From Saccharopolyspora gloriosae (lineage in GTDB: Bacteria > Actinomycetota > Actinomycetes > Mycobacteriales > Pseudonocardiaceae), in contig NZ_JACHIV010000001.1 of assembly GCF_014203325.1 (NCBI RefSeq), positions 4,651,501 through 4,715,500 of the forward strand: a DNA stretch of 64,000 nucleotides. Reading direction: 5' to 3'. Shown here one piece after another: positions 60,549 to 64,000 of this stretch. Under the pieces are notes generated by a model that was not told the origin of the DNA, made no database searches, and saw only the letters and a list, made by a program, of their open reading frames with translations. Position 1 is the stretch's first letter; the number at the start of each line of letters is the position of its first letter. Both the position numbers and the translations under genes were made by a program.

Positions 60549-63050
60549 TTATTGCTGGTCCACGGCCTGGACCCGGATCACGGCGGCGCCCTCTTCGTCG
60601 GAGGCGGCGAGGTCGACCTCGGCGCTGATGCCCCAGTCGTGGTCCCCGGCGGGGTCGGCGAAGATCTGCCGCACCAGCCAGCGCCGCGACTCCTCGGTGA
60701 TCATCAGCATGGCGGGGCCGCGCGCGTCGGCGTCGGTGCCGATCTCGTCGTATTCGGCGAAGTAGCCGTCCAGGGCTTCCTCCCACGCTTCGGCGCCGAA
60801 CTCGGGGTCGAGTTCGCCCAGCGGCGTGGTCCAGCGGCGGGCGGCGAGCTCGACGCGGCGGAACAGCGCGTTGCGCACCTGCACCCGGAACGCCCGCTTG
60901 TTCTGCGTGACGCGGGCCGGGCCCTCGTCGACCGGGGCGGCGTCGGCTGTGGGTTCGGCGCCGGGGTTGCGCAGCCGTTCCCACTCGTCGAGCAGGCTGG
61001 AGTCGACCTGGCGCACGAGTTCGCCGAGCCATTCGATGAGGTCGGTGAGCTCTTCGGTCTTCGCGTCGGCGGGCACCGTGTGGCGCAGCGCCTTGTAGAC
61101 GTCGGCGAGGTAGCGCAGCACGAGGCCTTCGGAGCGGGCCAGGCCGTAGTGGTTGACGAACTCGACGAAGTTCATCGCCCGCTCGAACATGTCGCGCGCC
61201 ACGGACTTCGGCGACAGCTCGTGCTCGGCGACCCACGGGTGGCCCTTGCGGTACATCTCGTAGGCCGCTTCGAGGATGTCCTGCAGCGGCTTGGGGTAGG
61301 TGACGTCCTCGAGCAGTTCCATCCGCTCGTCGTACTCGATGCCGTCGGCCTTCATCTGCGCCACGGCCTCGCCGCGCGCCTTGAACTGCTGCGCGGACAG
61401 CACCTGCCTCGGATTGTCCAATGTGGACTCGATGACGGAGAGCACGTCCAGCGGGTAGCCGGGCGAGTCCACGTCGAGCAGTTCGATCGCGGCCAGCGCG
61501 AACGGCGACAGCGGCTGGTTGAGCGCGAAGTCGAACTGCAGGTCCACGGTCAGCCGCACCCGGCGGCCCTGCTCGTCGGGCTCGTCGAGCTGCTCCACCA
61601 CGTCCGCGGCCAGCAGGGCGCGGTAGATCGCGATGGCGCGCAGGATGTGCCTGCGCTGCGCCGGGCGGTCCTCGTGGTTCTCGGTGAGCAGGTGCTTCAT
61701 CGCCGCGAACGCGTCGCCGGGCCGGTTGATGACGTTGAGCAGCATGGAGTGACTGACCTGGAAGCTGGAGACCAGCGGTTCCGGTTCGGCCTCGACGAGC
61801 TTGTCGAAGGTCTTCTCGCTCCACGACACGAAGCCCTCGGGCGCCTGCTTGCGCACCACCTTGCGCCGCTTCTTCGGGTCCTCCCCCGCCTTGGCCAGCG
61901 CCTTCTCGTTCTCGATCACGTGTTCCGGGGCCTGCACGACCACGTAGCCCGCGGTGTCGTAGCCCGCGCGACCGGCGCGACCGGCGATCTGGTGGAACTC
62001 GCGCGCCTTCAGGTGCCGGGTGCGCACCCCGTCGTACTTGGTCAGCCCGGTCAGCAGCACGGTGCGGATCGGCACGTTGATGCCGACGCCGAGCGTGTCC
62101 GTCCCACAGATGATCTTCAGCAGGCCCGCCTGGGCGAGCTGCTCCACGAGCCGCCGGTACTTCGGCAGCATCCCCGCGTGGTGCACGCCGATGCCGTGGC
62201 GCACCAGCCGCGACAAGGTCTTGCCGAACCCGGCGGTGAACCGGAAGTCCCCGATCGCCTCGGCGATCTTGTTCCGCTGCTCGCGGGAGGCGACGTTCAC
62301 GCTCATCAGGCCCTGCGCCTGCTCCATCGCGGACGCCTGGTTGAAGTACACGACGTAGACGGGAGCCTGGTTGCCGCCCAGGAGCTCCTCGATCGTCTCG
62401 TGCAGCGGGGTGAGCGCGTAGCGGAACGTCAGCGGGATGGGCCGTTCCGCGGAGCTCACCACGGCCGTCGACCGGCCGGTGCGCGCCACCAGGTCCTTCT
62501 CGAACCGGGCGACGTCGCCCAGCGTCGCCGACATCAGCACGAACTGGGCCTGCGGCAGTTCCAGCAGCGGCACCTGCCACGCCCAGCCGCGCTCCGGCTC
62601 GGCGTAGAAGTGGAACTCGTCCATCACGACCTGGCCCACGTCGGCCTGCTCGCCGTCGCGCAGCGCCAGGTTCGCCAGGATCTCGGCGGTGCAGCAGATG
62701 ATCGGCGCGTCGGCGTTCACGCTGCTGTCGCCGGTCATCATGCCCACGTTCTCGGCACCGAAGACGTCGACCAGCGCGAAGAACTTCTCCGAGACCAGCG
62801 CCTTGATCGGCGCGGTGTAGTAGCTGCGCTTGCCGTCGGCCAGCGCGGTGAAGTGCGCGCCGGTGGCGACGAGGCTCTTGCCGGAGCCGGTGGGGGTGCT
62901 GAGGATGACGTTCGCCCCGGTCACCACCTCCATCAGCGCTTCTTCCTGCGCCGGGTAGAGCTCGATGCCCTGCCCCGTCGTCCAGGTCGTGAAGGCGTCG
63001 AGCAGGACGTCGGGGTCAGGTGCGCTGGGGAGGTGGTCCGTGAGCTTCAT
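60549..63050 (-). CDS. DEAD/DEAH-box (Ski2-like) RNA helicase with DUF3516 C-terminus
   Basis: An 833-residue helicase. Motif I is STPTGSGKS at residues 50-58. TAPIKALVSEKFF is motif Ia. Motif II is DEFH at 143-146 (VMDEFHFYAEP), and motif III is LMSATLGD. Motif V is CGTDTLGVGINVPIRTV, and motif VI is HQIAGRAGRAGYDT. The C-terminal 420 residues (SMLLNVINRPGDAFAAMKHL; DMFERAMNFVEFVNHYGLAR; RVTQNKRAFRVQVRNALFRR) match the DUF3516 extension of actinobacterial Ski2-like helicases. It probably unwinds structured RNA in decay or ribosome metabolism; this is inferred from the family. Confidence 0.93.
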   Translation of the reverse strand: MKLTDHLPSAPDPDVLLDAFTTWTTGQGIELYPAQEEALMEVVTGANVILSTPTGSGKSLVATGAHFTALADGKRSYYTAPIKALVSEKFFALVDVFGAENVGMMTGDSSVNADAPIICCTAEILANLALRDGEQADVGQVVMDEFHFYAEPERGWAWQVPLLELPQAQFVLMSATLGDVARFEKDLVARTGRSTAVVSSAERPIPLTFRYALTPLHETIEELLGGNQAPVYVVYFNQASAMEQAQGLMSVNVASREQRNKIAEAIGDFRFTAGFGKTLSRLVRHGIGVHHAGMLPKYRRLVEQLAQAGLLKIICGTDTLGVGINVPIRTVLLTGLTKYDGVRTRHLKAREFHQIAGRAGRAGYDTAGYVVVQAPEHVIENEKALAKAGEDPKKRRKVVRKQAPEGFVSWSEKTFDKLVEAEPEPLVSSFQVSHSMLLNVINRPGDAFAAMKHLLTENHEDRPAQRRHILRAIAIYRALLAADVVEQLDEPDEQGRRVRLTVDLQFDFALNQPLSPFALAAIELLDVDSPGYPLDVLSVIESTLDNPRQVLSAQQFKARGEAVAQMKADGIEYDERMELLEDVTYPKPLQDILEAAYEMYRKGHPWVAEHELSPKSVARDMFERAMNFVEFVNHYGLARSEGLVLRYLADVYKALRHTVPADAKTEELTDLIEWLGELVRQVDSSLLDEWERLRNPGAEPTADAAPVDEGPARVTQNKRAFRVQVRNALFRRVELAARRWTTPLGELDPEFGAEAWEEALDGYFAEYDEIGTDADARGPAMLMITEESRRWLVRQIFADPAGDHDWGISAEVDLAASDEEGAAVIRVQAVDQQ

Positions 63051-63216
63051 GGCCCTCGAATCGTCCCTGGCGCGCTCGTGCGCACCTCAGCCGGGGTCCG
63101 GTGCGGGCCGGGGGCCGACGAGCTGGACCGTCCGAGCCACCGGAACTCACTCCATCGAGTGAAAGGCGTCGGGCCGGGGCTGGATCGGCCCGGCGGGGAT
63201 CATCGACACTGTGCGC

Positions 63217-63408
63217 ATGCCGGAACGACAGGTGCGGTTCGTCGGCGGACCGCTGGACGGGCGCGAACAGGGACTGCGCGATTCCGAGGCGGTGCACGGC
63301 CGTCTGCTCCGCCACGTCCACCTGCACGACGGCCCCAAGATCGAAACCTGCTACCGCCTCCACTACGCCCCCGACTCGGGCTGGGAATACCACTTCAACG
63401 GCCACTGA
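63217..63408 (+). CDS. Small hypothetical protein
   Basis: A 63-residue protein (MPERQVRFVGGPLDGREQGL onward, ending GWEYHFNGH). The VRFVGGPLDGRE start occurs in many short actinobacterial and phage proteins without known function. Charged and soluble, with several histidines. The start is ATG 63217; GTG 63211 is possible, and no clear ribosome binding site is present. Divergent from the helicase gene and followed directly by the hairpin repeat copy D. Confidence 0.65.
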   Translation: MPERQVRFVGGPLDGREQGLRDSEAVHGRLLRHVHLHDGPKIETCYRLHYAPDSGWEYHFNGH

Positions 63409-63432
63409 GCCGCAAACCCAACCCCTCCCCCG

Positions 63433-63670
63433 CCTGCTTTGCCGCCGAATGCAGTGCCTTGCGGCGAAGCCGTGCAGTTGGGCTGCGAAGCAAGCCTGCC
63501 TGGCGACCGAAGGTCGTGCCTGTATGTGCGAAGCACATAGCCCACGTCGAAAAGCCCTCACCCGCGGGTTCTCAGTGAGCCTCTCGCGAGGACAGCTTTT
63601 TCCCTCGTGGCGGAGCCACTCGGGAAAAAGATCCCGCAGCGAGAGGCTCACTGAGGTTCCGCTACCCGGA
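63433..63670 (+). repeat. Dispersed hairpin element, copy D (longest)
   Basis: The upstream array has four GAA-triloop mini-hairpins: GGC-GAA-GCC (63463-63471), TGC-GAA-GCA (63484-63492), CGACC-GAA-GGTCG (63504-63516) and ATGTGC-GAA-GCACAT (63524-63538). The main stem CTCAGTGAGCCTCTCGC (63571-63587) with GCGAGAGGCTCACTGAG (63639-63655) is perfect over 17 bp but differs in sequence from the other copies. The inner hairpin with CTTTTTCCC/GGGAAAAAG arms and GTGGC-GGA-GCCAC is intact. It lies between two genes of the same strand. Confidence 0.9.
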
Positions 63671-63764
63671 CACCCAAGCCACACGAGCCGCCGAATCCAG
63701 TTGGGACGTGAGTCACAAGGAACCCGTCGTTTCGGGGGTGGGCGGGGTCCTACCATCGGTTCCC

Positions 63765-64000
63765 ATGGCGCCCTCCGACAGGCTCTCGACGACGAGCAGC
63801 CCCCGGCCCAGCCTCAGCCTGGGCGGCGAATTCCCCGAGCCCACGCACCGGCAGTGGCTCGATCAGGTGGAGAAGGTCCTGCGCAGGACCGGCCGCATCG
63901 CGGAAGGTGATGCTGCCCCCGACGATCCGTCGGAGCTGCTCGCGACGCGGACCTACGACGGGGTCGCGGTGCGCCCGCTGTACTCCGCCGAGGACCGCGC
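63765..64000 (+). CDS. Methylmalonyl-CoA mutase subunit (small/beta, MutA-like), N-terminal part cut by window edge
   Basis: ATG 63765 (MAPSDRLSTTSSPRPSLSLG) opens a frame to the window end, 78 codons. The segment FPEPTHRQWLDQVEKVLRRT and the later LATRTYDGVAVRPLYSAEDR match the N-terminal region of methylmalonyl-CoA mutase chains (the TYDG-x4-PLY motif). The spacing from the start suits the small, non-catalytic subunit, but the large subunit cannot be excluded from this fragment. The enzyme interconverts methylmalonyl-CoA and succinyl-CoA using adenosylcobalamin, the same cofactor sensed by the nrd riboswitch. Confidence 0.8.
   Translation, partial: MAPSDRLSTTSSPRPSLSLGGEFPEPTHRQWLDQVEKVLRRTGRIAEGDAAPDDPSELLATRTYDGVAVRPLYSAEDR

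Overview
The window is very GC-rich DNA from an actinomycete. Signs are abundant GTG starts, stop/start overlaps (GTGA, ATGA), strong third-position GC bias, IdeR/DtxR iron boxes, an XRE-DUF397 pair, large LuxR-type (LAL) ATPase regulators, and a B12 riboswitch ahead of an oxygen-dependent ribonucleotide reductase as in Streptomyces. The mix (sarcosine/dimethylglycine oxidase cluster, NLR-like WD40 protein, mutase at the edge) would fit Pseudonocardiaceae such as a Saccharopolyspora relative, but that placement is inference. No rRNA, tRNA, CRISPR or insertion-sequence transposase was seen.

Layout. 1-8.7 kb: three LAL regulators on the minus strand (the first cut by the window edge) and a DeoR repressor. 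8.9-12 kb: an XRE/TPR regulator and a secreted 5'-nucleotidase. 12.2-16.5 kb: cobalamin riboswitch, nrdA, nrdB (class Ic-like) and a strong terminator. 16.5-19.1 kb: XRE/TPR regulator plus SLOG-type protein operon with a palindromic operator, and a divergent small gene. 19.1-22.9 kb: iron/heme module (small ORF + flavoprotein, siderophore-binding lipoprotein, siderophore-interacting reductase, heme oxygenase) with two iron boxes. 23.3-25.4 kb: XRE, DUF397 and SAM-methyltransferase genes. 25.7-34.8 kb: mixed housekeeping genes (DUF1990 pair with a DUF4383 membrane protein, UBP zinc finger, S9 peptidase, Na+/H+ antiporter, TetR with an RclC-like membrane protein).

35-48.3 kb is a coherent catabolic island: IclR regulator; soxBDAG heterotetrameric sarcosine oxidase; divergently a dimethylglycine oxidase-like flavoprotein, a DmdA-like tetrahydrofolate methyltransferase, a MetF-like reductase, formate-THF ligase and a cyclohydrolase. 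Together they could strip methyl groups from glycine betaine (or a similar onium compound) down to glycine and route every C1 unit through THF to formate. Three copies of a GTTGC-N7-GCAAC-type palindrome sit upstream of iclR and in the sox/dmg divergent promoter.

48.3-53.5 kb: P450, TetR and a divergent 3Fe-4S-type ferredoxin around a palindromic operator, then a metal module (CutA, ArsR, P1B-4-type ATPase). 53.6-56 kb: a membrane protein and a methyltransferase. 56.4-59.9 kb: a lower-GC, probably acquired gene for an NLR-like protein (amyloid-like N-terminal motif, NB-ARC, 14 WD40 repeats). 60-64 kb: universal stress protein, Ski2-like helicase, a small ORF, and the start of a methylmalonyl-CoA mutase subunit gene.

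The most unusual signal is a dispersed intergenic element present four times (about 22.0, 25.5, 34.9 and 63.5 kb). It has a 17-bp stem whose sequence differs between copies while staying complementary (perfect in three), and in three copies an array of mini-hairpins closed by GNA triloops, including the GCGAAGC heptamer.
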